A stretch of 56,670 nucleotides of DNA. Origin: Cacconaster sp964598495 (GTDB lineage Bacteria; Bacteroidota; Bacteroidia; Bacteroidales; UBA932). Below, one piece after another: positions 34,227 to 44,100 of the stretch; positions within the stretch are counted from its first letter, which is position 1; each line of letters begins with the position of its first letter. The position numbers and the translations under genes are program-made. The stretch is from assembly GCA_964598495.1 (NCBI GenBank), contig CAZRBY010000012.1:1-56670 (forward strand), read 5' to 3'. The notes under the pieces were generated by a model, which saw only the letters and a program-made list of their open reading frames with translations, made no database searches and was not told where the DNA came from.

Positions 34227-36658
34227 TGAAAATACTTGACCGATTCGTCATTAAAAGGTTCTTAGGACCTTTCTTCCTTACCTTCTTCATCGTGATATTC
34301 GTACTCTCGATGCAGTTCCTCTGGATCTACATAGATGAACTGGTGGGTAAGGGACTTGGAATCGGTGTTATTTTGGAATTTATGGCCTGGGCAGCAGCTA
34401 CGCTAATACCAATGTCACTCCCTTTGGCCACCCTACTGGCCTCCATAATGTCACTTGGAGGCATGGGGGAGCACAACGAATTGGTTGCCATGAAGTCGGC
34501 AGGAATTTCTTTGGGCAGAATATTGATGCCGGTGATGGTTCTCTCGGGACTGATTTGCGTCGGAGCCTTTTTTGCTGCAAACGACCTGGTTCCGGTATCA
34601 TACAACAAGATTTACACTCTCCGCAATGACATCCTCCACACAAAAGATGAGATTAAAATTCCAAAAGGAATATTCTACGACGGTATCGACAACTATATCA
34701 TCCGCATAGAGGACCGCAACGATGAGACCGGGATGATGTACAATATCATCATCTACGACCATACATACAATGACGGAAACACCAACATAACTCTTGCCGA
34801 TTCTGGTCGAATGGTCGTCACCACCAACAAAGAGCATCTGGTATTCGATCTCTATAACGGCATTTCATATCAGGAAGAGAACAAAATGACCTACAGGGAT
34901 ACCTCTATAACCCTGAACAAACTCCGGTTTGAGGAGCAGCAGTTGATTGTAGCATTGGAAGATTACACCTTCACACGCTCCTCCGATGATCGTTTCGGCG
35001 ATGAGGTGATGTCAAAAGATCTTAAGCAACTCAGGCATGACTGGGATTCTCTCTCAATAGTGTTTGAGCAACTGCAGGAAACCCAGCGTAATAGATTTCT
35101 ATCAGGATCGGGAATGACCTATCTCCACCAGCTGGATACCACAATTAAAGCGGATTTTGCCGGATGGCTGGATGTCGATTCGCTATATGCTATGATTGCG
35201 GCTGATGAACCGATACAGATGGAGAAGGAGGCCTGTCGTCAGGCAATGGATAAACTTACTCTCGCGATCGATCAGGTGGACAACTTCTCCAGGGAAAACT
35301 ACCGCTATGTCGATCCACTCAAGAGGATTGACATTGAGAGTTACCGCAAATTTACCCTTTCCCTCGCCTGCCTGCTCTTTTTCTTTATTGGAGCTCCGCT
35401 TGGAGCGATTATTCGAAAGGGAGGTCTCGGTACCCCGGTGATTGTTTCGATATTCTTCTATCTGGTCTACTATATTATCGATATTTCGGGCAAAAAACTT
35501 GCGAAGGATGGAGCGATGACCCCATTTGTAGGAACTATCATCTCTTCTGTAGTACTGTTGCCGATAGGTATTTTCCTAACCAGGCATGCGATCAGGGATT
35601 CCAACCTATTCAATATTGATTCGTATAAATTATTCTTCAAAAATATCTGGAGCTCTGTAGTCACTTTTTACCACAAGGTGCGCAACTTTTTCCGCAAGAA
35701 CAGGGGACGCATACGCATTATCTATATGGGCACCCCCGAATTTGCGGTGGGACCGCTTGAGAGCCTCCTCGCCTCTGGGTTTGAAGTAGTTGCAGTGGTG
35801 ACAGCCCCCGACAAGCAGAGCGGACGAGGACTAAAAGTCAACGAGAGCGCAGTCAAAAAATGCGCAATGGAGAATGGTATACCCGTACTTCAGCCGGAGA
35901 AGCTCAAGGATCCCGAGTTTTTGGAGCAACTTGCCTCTTTCAACGCCAATCTCTTTGTAGTAGTAGCCTTTCGGATGTTGCCTGTAGAGGTCTGGTCGAT
36001 GCCGGCACTGGGCACATTCAATTTGCACGCTTCCCTCCTACCGCAGTACCGCGGTGCGGCCCCCATCAACTGGGCACTAATCAACGGGGAGCGCATAACC
36101 GGAGTTACAACCTTCATGATAGATGAAGAGATAGATACCGGCAAAATACTATTCCAAGAGAGCTACCTAATCGAGGATTATGATAACGCCGGCACTATGC
36201 ATGACAAACTTATGGAGATGGGATCCACACTGGTGGTAAAAACTGCTGCTGCTATCAGAGACCGCACTATCCGTCCGGTAGCGCAGGATACTCAGTATAT
36301 GGCGCTCAAACCTGCACCCAAACTCACTCGTGGACTTGCGCATATCGACTGGAGCAGGGATGCCCGAGATATTGTCAACCTCATAAGAGGACTAAGCCCT
36401 TATCCCTGCGCTCATACCACCTTTACCTTTGAGGAGCAAGAGATCGGAGTGAAAATATTTGAGGCCTTCGTGAGGGATAAGGATAATAAGAATAAGGATT
36501 GGGGCACTATCACCTCCGATGGCAACAGTTGGCTTGAGATCAAGTGCGGCACCGGATCCGTACGTCTCCTCAACCTTCAGATTGCGGGTAAAAAGCGGCT
36601 CGATATAGGAGAGTTTTTGAAAGGATTCCGTGAACCGGAAAAATATAGGGCAAAATAA
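34226..36658 (+). CDS. fusion: LptF/LptG-family permease + methionyl-tRNA formyltransferase
   Basis: 810 codons in one uninterrupted frame. Residues 1 to about 470 are a YjgP/YjgQ permease: three N-terminal TM helices (about 15-35, 50-75, 95-120), a ~240-residue periplasmic region, three C-terminal helices (about 375-395, 402-422, 432-452). This family forms the LptBFG transporter that extracts lipopolysaccharide. After a basic linker (FRKNRGRIR), residues 494-810 are Fmt: IIYMGTPEFAVGPLESL, FNLHASLLPQYRGAAP, MIDEEIDTG. Asn599, His601 and Asp637 match E. coli Fmt Asn106, His108, Asp144 with a constant offset of 493, so the enzyme is complete. No ATG precedes the first Fmt strand; only a GTG in the linker could start a separate protein. 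thiN follows ten bases later. Confidence 0.9.
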   Translation: MKILDRFVIKRFLGPFFLTFFIVIFVLSMQFLWIYIDELVGKGLGIGVILEFMAWAAATLIPMSLPLATLLASIMSLGGMGEHNELVAMKSAGISLGRILMPVMVLSGLICVGAFFAANDLVPVSYNKIYTLRNDILHTKDEIKIPKGIFYDGIDNYIIRIEDRNDETGMMYNIIIYDHTYNDGNTNITLADSGRMVVTTNKEHLVFDLYNGISYQEENKMTYRDTSITLNKLRFEEQQLIVALEDYTFTRSSDDRFGDEVMSKDLKQLRHDWDSLSIVFEQLQETQRNRFLSGSGMTYLHQLDTTIKADFAGWLDVDSLYAMIAADEPIQMEKEACRQAMDKLTLAIDQVDNFSRENYRYVDPLKRIDIESYRKFTLSLACLLFFFIGAPLGAIIRKGGLGTPVIVSIFFYLVYYIIDISGKKLAKDGAMTPFVGTIISSVVLLPIGIFLTRHAIRDSNLFNIDSYKLFFKNIWSSVVTFYHKVRNFFRKNRGRIRIIYMGTPEFAVGPLESLLASGFEVVAVVTAPDKQSGRGLKVNESAVKKCAMENGIPVLQPEKLKDPEFLEQLASFNANLFVVVAFRMLPVEVWSMPALGTFNLHASLLPQYRGAAPINWALINGERITGVTTFMIDEEIDTGKILFQESYLIEDYDNAGTMHDKLMEMGSTLVVKTAAAIRDRTIRPVAQDTQYMALKPAPKLTRGLAHIDWSRDARDIVNLIRGLSPYPCAHTTFTFEEQEIGVKIFEAFVRDKDNKNKDWGTITSDGNSWLEIKCGTGSVRLLNLQIAGKKRLDIGEFLKGFREPEKYRAK

Positions 36659-36667
36659 CTTTTATCT

Positions 36668-37294
36668 ATGGAGAGAAGAGTTGTAATACTTGCCGACGGG
36701 ACCTATCCCTCTTCAGAGAGGACTCTGAAAATACTACTCAATGCGGATTTACTCATCTGTTGCGACGGTGCCGCAGAAAAGGCCATTTCGAGAGGAGTTA
36801 TCCCTGATTTTATTGCCGGTGATATGGATTCGATGCCCATTGAATTGCAGAGACAATACTCAGATATCATCAGAAAATCGGATAACCAAGATACTAACGA
36901 CCTTACCAAGGCTGTGGAGCTGGCAAAGAGCTTCAGTCCCTCGCAGGTGACCATTCTCGGGGCTACCGGCCGAAGGGAGGATCATACCTTGGGTAACATT
37001 TCGCTCCTGGCTGAATATGCACAAGAGTGCACTTTTCCGGTGGATATGGTCACAGATCACGGAAGATTCTTTACGATCAATGATAGCACCGTTTTTGACG
37101 CGGTTCCCGGTACTGCCATTTCATTTTTTACCTTCGACCAGAGTCTGAGAATCAAATCAAAGGGGCTCGAATACCCTCTCGATGACGTAATTTTTGATTC
37201 CCTCTGGAAGGCCTCTCTCAACATTGTATCGGAGAGCAAAGTTTCGCTTGAATTTTCCCATCCCGCCATTGTTCTGATTTTTGAAGCGAAGTAG
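36668..37294 (+). CDS. thiN: thiamine pyrophosphokinase
   Basis: 208 residues. Motifs of the TPK fold: LADGTYPSS at the N-terminus, CCDGAAEKAI, FIAGDMDSMP (metal and diphosphate site), SDNQDTNDLTKAVE, and LGATGRREDHTLGNI. It converts thiamine and ATP to thiamine diphosphate in the cytosol. It is last in the alaS operon; no clear terminator follows in 37295-37345. Confidence 0.93.
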   Translation: MERRVVILADGTYPSSERTLKILLNADLLICCDGAAEKAISRGVIPDFIAGDMDSMPIELQRQYSDIIRKSDNQDTNDLTKAVELAKSFSPSQVTILGATGRREDHTLGNISLLAEYAQECTFPVDMVTDHGRFFTINDSTVFDAVPGTAISFFTFDQSLRIKSKGLEYPLDDVIFDSLWKASLNIVSESKVSLEFSHPAIVLIFEAK

Positions 37295-37345
37295 TCAACC
37301 CTTGAATAGTTTTGCGGGAATAAAAATTATTGATTAACTTTATTT

Positions 37346-37374
37346 CATAATATTATGAATGTCAGAATATTATG
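37346..37374. repeat. palindrome CATAATATTATG with repeated half
   Basis: A 12-bp perfect palindrome (37346-37357); its half AATATTATG recurs at 37366-37374. It lies in an AT-rich 137-base spacer upstream of the small lipoprotein gene, where an operator would be expected. The sequence gives no direct sign of the binding protein. Confidence 0.5.
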
Positions 37375-37431
37375 ATGTGGGTGGTTCTGCAAATACAGGG
37401 TCGATACCTATAAATATAAATTAAACGAGAG

Positions 37432-37815
37432 ATGAGGAAAATTATAGCATATTCAACAATTTTAATACTATCTCTATCTTGTAAAAGCCAGCAATTTAAT
37501 GTTGTTTCTTTGTGCGGTACATTTGATGGAGTAGAGGGCGGGAAAAATCCATTATCTACTTACGTGGTGTTGGAATTGAATGTGGATAATACCTGTTCGT
37601 TGAAAAAAACTTTTGATTTGTCAAATATGGAATGTCGAGGCGAATGGGCCATAAATGATGATGTAATAGAGATAAGGTGTAATAATAATCCCGTTTTGAG
37701 CGATATTGAAAAAGCATTGCAGGGAGGAAGTTATATTGAAGGCACTCTTAAAATAAAAGTTTTGAGTAAAAACAGATTAAAATTGGGCAATACCGTTTTG
37801 AAGCGGAAGAAATAA
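37432..37815 (+). CDS. small predicted lipoprotein, lipocalin-like
   Basis: 127 residues. Residues 1-17 are a signal peptide with lipobox SLSC (MRKIIAYSTILILSLSC). The mature part reads as a small beta barrel with strand pattern LCGTFDGVEG, YVVLELNVDNTCSLKKTFDL, CRGEWAINDDVIEIRC and LKIKVLSKNRLKLGNTVLKR; this resembles short META/lipocalin-like lipoproteins of Bacteroidota but I cannot name the family. It is clearly more AT-rich than its neighbours, as is the next gene, which hints at recent gain or relaxed selection. Confidence 0.75.
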   Translation: MRKIIAYSTILILSLSCKSQQFNVVSLCGTFDGVEGGKNPLSTYVVLELNVDNTCSLKKTFDLSNMECRGEWAINDDVIEIRCNNNPVLSDIEKALQGGSYIEGTLKIKVLSKNRLKLGNTVLKRKK

Positions 37816-37824
37816 GCAGTGAAA

Positions 37825-37860
37825 GCCCCGCAGTTTTGCGGAGTTTGCTTTTTCATTTTT
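37825..37860 (+). terminator. weak terminator after the small lipoprotein
   Basis: A short imperfect stem (CCGCA 37828-37832 with TGCGG 37837-37841, extended past a mismatch) followed by CTTTTTCATTTTT. Weak because the stem is only five to six base pairs. Confidence 0.4.
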
Positions 37861-37875
37861 CAAAACAAATAGCAA

Positions 37876-38319
37876 ATGAAAAAATTACTTCTCATCTCTA
37901 TTGTGCTTGGTGTTTCAACATTTACTCTTTATTCTCAGCATAAAACCATTAAAGGAAGGGTAATTGATGAGAGTTTGGAAACTTGTCCATGCGTATCAAT
38001 TGTGATTAATGACACAGTTAAAGTTGGGGAAACGAATGTAGATGGTTTTTTTCAAGTGAAGATTCCGGATTCTGTAAAAATAATAACATTTTTATACATT
38101 GGATTTGAGCCAAAAACCATTGAGCTTGTAGGACAATGTGATGAGGTTGAAGTTATTATGATGTCAGACGTCATATATGATTTTATGACTCTCAAGAAAA
38201 TAAACAGACTTCGAAAGAAAAGATTTAATGAACTGCCAACAATACATAAAGAGGCATTTTTGAAAGGCATTTTTAAAACAGAAAAAGCTTGTTATAAACA
38301 AGAGTTCATTCCATATTAA
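37876..38319 (+). CDS. secreted protein with carboxypeptidase regulatory-like domain
   Basis: 147 residues. A signal peptide (about 1-20, before QHKTIKG) is followed by the CarboxypepD_reg-like beta sandwich: TIKGRVIDESLETCPCVSIV, GETNVDGFFQVKIPDSVKI, FLYIGFEPKTIEL. The C-terminal 50 residues are basic (LKKINRLRKKRFNELPTIHK) and probably alpha-helical. The domain is the same type as the plug-side lead of SusC-like proteins, but here it stands alone. It is AT-rich; the function is unknown. Confidence 0.8.
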   Translation: MKKLLLISIVLGVSTFTLYSQHKTIKGRVIDESLETCPCVSIVINDTVKVGETNVDGFFQVKIPDSVKIITFLYIGFEPKTIELVGQCDEVEVIMMSDVIYDFMTLKKINRLRKKRFNELPTIHKEAFLKGIFKTEKACYKQEFIPY

Positions 38320-38335
38320 AGCAAAAACAAATCGA

Positions 38336-38362
38336 AAAGGCAAGGAAATTCCTTGCCTTTGC
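38336..38362. terminator. bidirectional terminator between convergent genes
   Basis: A 10-bp perfect stem (38336-38345 with 38351-38360), loop AAATT, T-rich on the plus side and with T-rich flank on the minus strand. It lies between the plus gene ending at 38319 and the minus gene ending at 38409. Confidence 0.8.
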
Positions 38363-38408
38363 TATTTAATCTGTTATTGTCGCTGTTGCAGCAGCAACAA
38401 ACAATGAC

Positions 38409-39365
38409 CTACGAAATCCCCAATTTTTTGCCGATAGCGGCAAGCATATCGTCAATCATTGCCTCCATGTCCCATTTGGGGTTCCAACCCCATTCGGCAC
38501 GGGCACAGGAATCATCCATTTTGTTGGGCCACGAAGCGGAAATGGCAGCTTTAACGGGATCGACTTTATAGTCGAATTTGGCGTTAGGGATGCGTTTGGT
38601 GATTGAGGCAAATAGTTCGCGGGGATTGAAACTCATCGAAGTGATGTTGAAACTGTTGCGGTGAATCAGTTTGGCAGGGTCGGCCTCCATAAGTTGTGTA
38701 ACGGCATCCAGAGCGTCCGGCATATAGAGCATATCCATATAGGTTTCTTCAGGAACCTCACAAGTGTAACGGCCGTTTTTCAGTACTGCGTAAAATACCT
38801 CAACGGCATAATCCGTAGTACCACCGCCGGGCAGCGCCCCGCTTGAAATGATACCGGGGAAGCGCACACTGCGGGTATCAACGCCGAAACGAGTAAAATA
38901 ATAGTCACTGAGCAACTCGCCCGCAACCTTGCAGACACCATAAATAGTGTTTGGCCTCATAATGGTATCTTGAGGAGTCATATCTTGAGGAGTATTCTCA
39001 CCGAATGCACCTATGGAACTCGGAGTGAATACCGCGCATCTGTATTCGTTGGCAATATTGAGAGAGTTCAGCAAGGCACCCATATTGAGACGCCACGCAG
39101 TCTGAGGTCTCGCCTCCCCTGTTGCACTAAGCAATGCCACAAGGTTGAAGATAGTGTCTATCTTATATTTTTTTACAATTTCAGCGAAGCGCTGCTCGTC
39201 AAGGGCATCAAATTGCTCGGTAATAGCGAAGCCGCGCAACTTTTCAACCATATCATCTTTCAAATCCGAAGCAATTACATTATCTTTACCATAGTTTTTT
39301 TGGAGATGGGGTACGAGTTCGGTTCCTATTTGACCTCCTGCACCTACAACAAGTATACGTTTCAT
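38409..39365 (-). CDS. SDR-type L-threonine 3-dehydrogenase / NAD-dependent epimerase family
   Basis: 318 residues from ATG 39365 (MKRILVVGAGGQIGTELV); the upstream Met would cross the -7 element at 39391. It has an extended-SDR Rossmann fold: GAGGQIG, NLVALLSATGE, FTPSSIGAFG, and the catalytic YGVCK. The pattern SSIGAFGENTPQDMTPQDTI is typical of SDR-type threonine dehydrogenases that oxidise L-threonine to 2-amino-3-ketobutyrate. The partner enzyme 2-amino-3-ketobutyrate CoA ligase is not in view, so the substrate is inferred. Confidence 0.85.
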   Translation of the reverse strand: MKRILVVGAGGQIGTELVPHLQKNYGKDNVIASDLKDDMVEKLRGFAITEQFDALDEQRFAEIVKKYKIDTIFNLVALLSATGEARPQTAWRLNMGALLNSLNIANEYRCAVFTPSSIGAFGENTPQDMTPQDTIMRPNTIYGVCKVAGELLSDYYFTRFGVDTRSVRFPGIISSGALPGGGTTDYAVEVFYAVLKNGRYTCEVPEETYMDMLYMPDALDAVTQLMEADPAKLIHRNSFNITSMSFNPRELFASITKRIPNAKFDYKVDPVKAAISASWPNKMDDSCARAEWGWNPKWDMEAMIDDMLAAIGKKLGIS

Positions 39366-39390
39366 ATCAATTTTTAACGAAATTATTATA

Positions 39391-39398
39391 CAAAGATA
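39391..39398 (-). promoter_or_regulatory. -7 promoter element TATCTTTG for the SDR gene
   Basis: A perfect TAnnTTTG on the minus strand, 25 bases before ATG 39365. The divergent queG start at 39415 is only 49 bases from the SDR start; its own -7 (TGATTTTG, 39400-39407) is imperfect. Confidence 0.6.
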
Positions 39399-39414
39399 AT
39401 GATTTTGCAGTAAA

Positions 39415-40276
39415 ATGGCCATTTTAATTTCAATTTCTTCATTATCCGATAAAGAGGGGTTCGTTGACTGGGGTTTTGCTCCGGTAGCGGAGACGGGAGA
39501 AGATTATCGTCGCTTCAGGGAATATATCTCCCGCGGAGAAAATGCCGATATGAAATATCTTGCAAAAAATATGGATAAAAGGGAGAATCCTTCGCTACTG
39601 GTCCCTGGTGCCCGTTCGGTGATCTGTTTTCTGGCCCCTTACAGCAGTATAAAGAGCTCAGTGTCTGCATTTGCCCTTGGGGAAGATTATCACGATGTAA
39701 TAAAAGATAAACTCCGGAGAATCTCGTTGCATCTGTCGCAAGAATGCGCTAAGCACAATCTGGAGTATAATGGACGCTGCTTTACCGACAGTGCACCGGT
39801 GATGGAGCGCTATTGGGCTGCCGAGGCAGGATTGGGTTTTATCGGAAAAAACAACTTTCTGATATCACCGAAGCATGGGCTGCGTACCCTGATTGGAGTA
39901 ATTATTTGCAATATTCCGGCGGAGTGGCTTGGAGAGCGAAAGGAGAAGATTTCAGAGGGTTGCGGAGAGTGCCGGTGCTGCATCGAAGCCTGCCCCGAAG
40001 GTGACCTCTATGCCCCTTTCCGGCTGGATGCGCGCAAATGTATCTCCTACCACACCATTGAGTCGCACGAGCTCTATCCCGCCCGCCCTGTAGATTACAA
40101 AGGTCAGATATTCGGATGCGAGATCTGTCTCCGCGCCTGCCCTTATGACCGCGAGTCCGAAGGATGGAAAGAATTGCGCACGAATGCAAATGAGATACTA
40201 TCCAAAAGGACGCAGGATTGGCACGATATGGATGAAAAAGAATTTAAGGAACGGTTTGGCGATACACCTTTAAGCC
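39415..40276 (+). CDS. queG: epoxyqueuosine reductase, C-terminus lost in a gap
   Basis: 287 residues are visible before the 10-N run at 40277; the family is ~310 long, so about 20 residues are missing. QueG is a cobalamin-dependent iron-sulfur enzyme that makes the final queuosine in tRNA. Evidence: LVPGARSVICFLAPY, TDSAPVMERYWAAEAGLGFI (cobalamin-site region), GKNNFLISPKHGLRT, and clusters CGECRCCIEACPEG and CEICLRACPYD. It pairs functionally with tgt, which is in this window at 46044 but in a different operon. Confidence 0.93.
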
Positions 40277-40286
40277 NNNNNNNNNN
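40277..40286. other. assembly gap (10 N) between queG and the GSCFA gene
   Basis: It hides the queG stop and the GSCFA start; their apparent fusion into one reading frame is an artefact. Confidence 0.97.
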
Positions 40287-41118
40287 GTACACACCCATGA
40301 AAGAGCGGCTCGGATATAAGAATAAATATTTTTTTATCGGCTCCTGCTTTGCAGCCGAGATCGGCTCAATAATGAAGGATCTGGGATTTGATGTATTGCT
40401 GAACCCCTTCGGTGTGCTCTACAACCCCGCCTCTATCTATTTTTCAATAAAAAGACTCTCTTCAGGTATCCAATTTGCTGAAAAGGATATCATCGTGGAT
40501 AATGGGCGCTACACCTCATTTTTTCATCACAGCACCTTTACCAGAGGGAGTGCAGAGGAGTTTCTCGCCAACGCCAATGCTTGTCTGGAGCGGGATAGCG
40601 CAAGGTTTGCTGCTGCCGATATCTGCCTTGTGACATTGGGCACCGCCTGGGTTTTCAGACATTTGGAGCGCAATATAATTGTTTCAAACTGCCATAAGAT
40701 ACATCCGGCGCAATTCCACTGAGAGCGTCTTGAGACCGAAGAAGTGACTGGTCTATTGTGCGAAATAGTGGAAGCGCACCCCAACAAAAAGTGGATATTT
40801 ACCGTAAGTCCGATAAGACATCTGAAGGATACAGCGCATGGCAACCAACTCAGCAAATCGATCCTTTTGCTGGCAATCGACCGCTTGCAGCAGCTTCATC
40901 CGGATGTGGGCTATTTCCCCGCCTACGAGATTATGATGGATGAATTGCGTGATTACCGCTTTTATGCGGAAAATATGACACATCCTACCGACCAGAGCAT
41001 CCGATACATCTTTGGTCGGTTCTGCGATTATGCAATAGAGGCTTCGGAAATGGCCGCGATTGCCGAGGCGCAAAAGCGCCTCAAGGCATCACGGCACATC
41101 AGCTTTACTTCGAAGTAA
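40287..41118 (+). pseudogene. GSCFA-domain (SGNH-like) protein, broken by in-frame TGA
   Basis: The part after the gap reads YKNKYFFIGSCFAAEIGSIM, the motif that names the family, then LLNPFGVLYNPASIY. At codon 40720-40722 a TGA stops the frame after NCHKIHPAQFH; the same frame continues as ERLETEEVTGLLC, then KKWIFTVSPIRHLKDTAHGN to TAA 41116-41118. Family members have Arg at this point (pattern QFxRRxL), so CGA has most likely become TGA. It is either a real nonsense mutation or a single-base error. The end overlaps the convergent macroglobulin gene by 14 bases. The start is lost in the gap. Confidence 0.85.
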
Positions 41119-44100
41119 TCTTCACCGAGCCCGTGTGGCCCCTGTATTCATTTGCGTAGAGCGACTCTATTTCCACAATTGAGGTTGCAAAAGTACCCTC
41201 CTGTGTAATATAGAAGCGTTCTTCGACTGTCAGTTCTCCTTCCGGCATAAGTTCAAAGTAGTAATTGGTATGAGACTCGCGCTGCTCCTTGTAAAATCCT
41301 CCCCAGAATCCGGTGAAGAAGTATGATCTCTCATCCAAAGGATAGAAACAGGCGGGGCGCATCGCTTTCATCCTGACAAAACTGCGGTTTTCACTGTTTT
41401 TGATGTAATATTTTGCAATAATCTCATCTCCGACATTAAGTTTGTCGCCGTCATTTATCACTTTATTGTCGGAAACTCTCACAAATTCACGATCGACCTC
41501 GAGTTCATTTGCCGCAGGCTTGACATCATCTATCACGGTATCATAAGTGTAATAGACTGCACCCAGTTTGAGATCTTTTGCCCCGCTGGAAACAAGCGCA
41601 TGGACGGCGTCAGTGGTAGCGACGGTGTTTTCCCAGGCCTGATTGTGCTTCTGCAGAAGCATCCACAATGCCAGCGAATCCACCATATCTTTCTCGCCGA
41701 GTCTGGCGAAGAGTGCCATCAGTTTGGCATGCGCGTAGATTTCGCTATTCATAAGACCTCTGAAAGGCATTACCGCATTGGGGAAATAGCATCCTATCGT
41801 AGGATTTGCTACAGCGTAATCCTTAAGCGAAGCATTGAGGTCCTCAATTCTCGATTCAAACTTTTTGTTCCAAAAATCGGTTCCCTTACAGTTGAGCAAT
41901 ATATGGGCGAGTCTGGCTTTGTTGAGAATGGCAATCTTCTGCCATCCCTCTGCAGTATCCGATAAGAATTTGCCGAAAGCGGTCGAGGCTTTCCCTTTCA
42001 TCCGGAACTCCGGATATTGGCTGCGCACATAAAACAGATTGATAGAGTTGAAGGAATTGTATCCCTCGCGACTATAGGCTTCAATGATCATCTCATCTAT
42101 GTAGCCTACCGCACCTTCCACAAGTTTTTTCTCCGATTCATTGAACTCTATCGCGCCGAAATCGCGCAACTGGCTCATTTTTTCAAGGACAAACAATGTA
42201 AGCAGTTCGGAAGAGAGCATACCGTCAAACCAGGCGAAACCGCCGTCGGAATTGTGGAGTTTGGAGAGTGCAGCAATGGCTTCATTGCGGAATTTTTCCA
42301 CATAGGCGGTGTCCACTTCTTTCTCTCTACCATCCAAAGTCAGCACTTTTGCCCTCATCTGATTGATGTAGAGTGCGTTTGTCCACTCTATGGCATTGTT
42401 TGATTCAGGCTTTGAAACCACAGGCAGAGCCTCTCTTACGGCAGTCAATGTGGAATATTCTGCATATTTGATACGAGGGTTGCTCGCCTTTATGCGTTTG
42501 TGAAGCTGATCCTCATAATATTTGTGGCCGTGGGGCCCACCCATCACAAAGGAGGCTGCTTCGGTGATGGTAATTTCTTTCGGAAGAATGGTGACCAAAT
42601 GTTTTTCACCGTCGCTGAAATTGCCTGCTTTAAAGCTGATGGTAACTCCGAGTCTGCGTACATTTTCAGGCGGAGTAATGCTCCAGGAAATTTCCTTTTG
42701 TCCGCCGGAGGCGAGAGTCAGAGCTTTCGCTTCAATATCTTTGAGGGTAAGTTTTTCCCCTGTCTCTTCATTGTGGAACTCTATATAGCCGTCGCCTTTA
42801 AGCTGTCCCTCGCTGAGATTGACCACTTTGCTCTTTATGACAATCTTGTCGCCCTCGCGGATGAAAAGAGGAATATTGGGCACAACCATCAGCTCTTTGC
42901 GCACTATCAATGAGCGTTCGGCGTTACCGGTTTTCAGGGACTTATCATAGCCCATCACCAGCACACGGAAGGTCGAGAGAAGGTCACCTGTAGTATATTC
43001 CACCTCTACTTTCCCGTCACTATCGCTCCTGAGATGAGGGTAAAATGCGATAAGTTCGCCGAATTGCGACCTTATAGTCACCTCTTCCTCTTCTATTCCG
43101 GCCGCCGCATCTTCCTCAACGCTACTCTCTTCTTCGATATTCATCACCAGCGGTATGGATTCAAGTGCGCCATTGGCCATAGCCTTGGCAGAACTCTTGG
43201 CGACTAGTTCGTCCTTTGGGGCCCTGAATCCGTAATAAGTCCTATAAGAGTCGTCGAGAGTTGTTCTTATATAGGGCGCAGAGTTGTAAACCTTTATATC
43301 AAGCGGATTAAATGAGAATGAGTTCGCTCCATACCTGTCGGTGGTCTTGTCAAAAATTGAGACCACATATTCGGCATCGGGTGCTCCGATTATTGTAAAT
43401 TTTTCCTTGGTTTGAGGACCGGTACAATCTCTGAAAGACTCTATGCCCACATTGAAACGAACCTTGTCCGGACGTGAAAATTCATATTGATAATCAATCG
43501 CCCCGCCGTTACGGAAGCCGAAAACGGACATTTTAACCGAACTGCGGTATTCTTCCTTGTAGGGCAGTGAGATTCTTACTACCTCATTTTTTAGATGCAG
43601 AGACTCTCTGTGATGACATTTGGAGTTGTCAAAAAGGCCCATTTCCAGCCAAAGATTATCTTCGGTCGTACCAATAAGGAACTCTATGCCGTTTTCGGTA
43701 ACAATAGGATAGTAGAAATAGGATGCCTTGACCGGCAATTGCTTTTCATTTGTATCAAAAACCACTATTTCCGTCTTGCCCTCTATCTCAATTCCCCTGT
43801 AAACTGTCTTATAAGCCAATGTATATTTACCGGATTTGAGAGAAGCAAAGTCAAAGGGAATTTCACTATTTGATGAGACTGTTTCGCTTCCAACCACCTT
43901 CCCATCTTGCAACAAAGAATAAGTAACCTTCGTCTCATAGGGACGATAGTTCAGATTATCCACTGTAAATGTAACTGCCTTAACTTCATTTTTCTCCACA
44001 ATCACCCTTGAAATATTGCTATCAGGATCTTTGTAACTTTGTGACATCGGGGTTGAGAAACGCAATCCCATTACCAAAGGAATGTCGGAAACCCTGACTA

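Noticed and set aside
39415..40722. A QueG-GSCFA fusion protein
   Set aside because: The joint is the 10-N gap at 40277; the QueG C-terminus and the GSCFA start are both missing there.
40720..40722. TGA as selenocysteine
   Set aside because: Family members have Arg, not Cys, at this point, and there is no hairpin evidence of a selenocysteine element. A CGA-to-TGA change is simpler.
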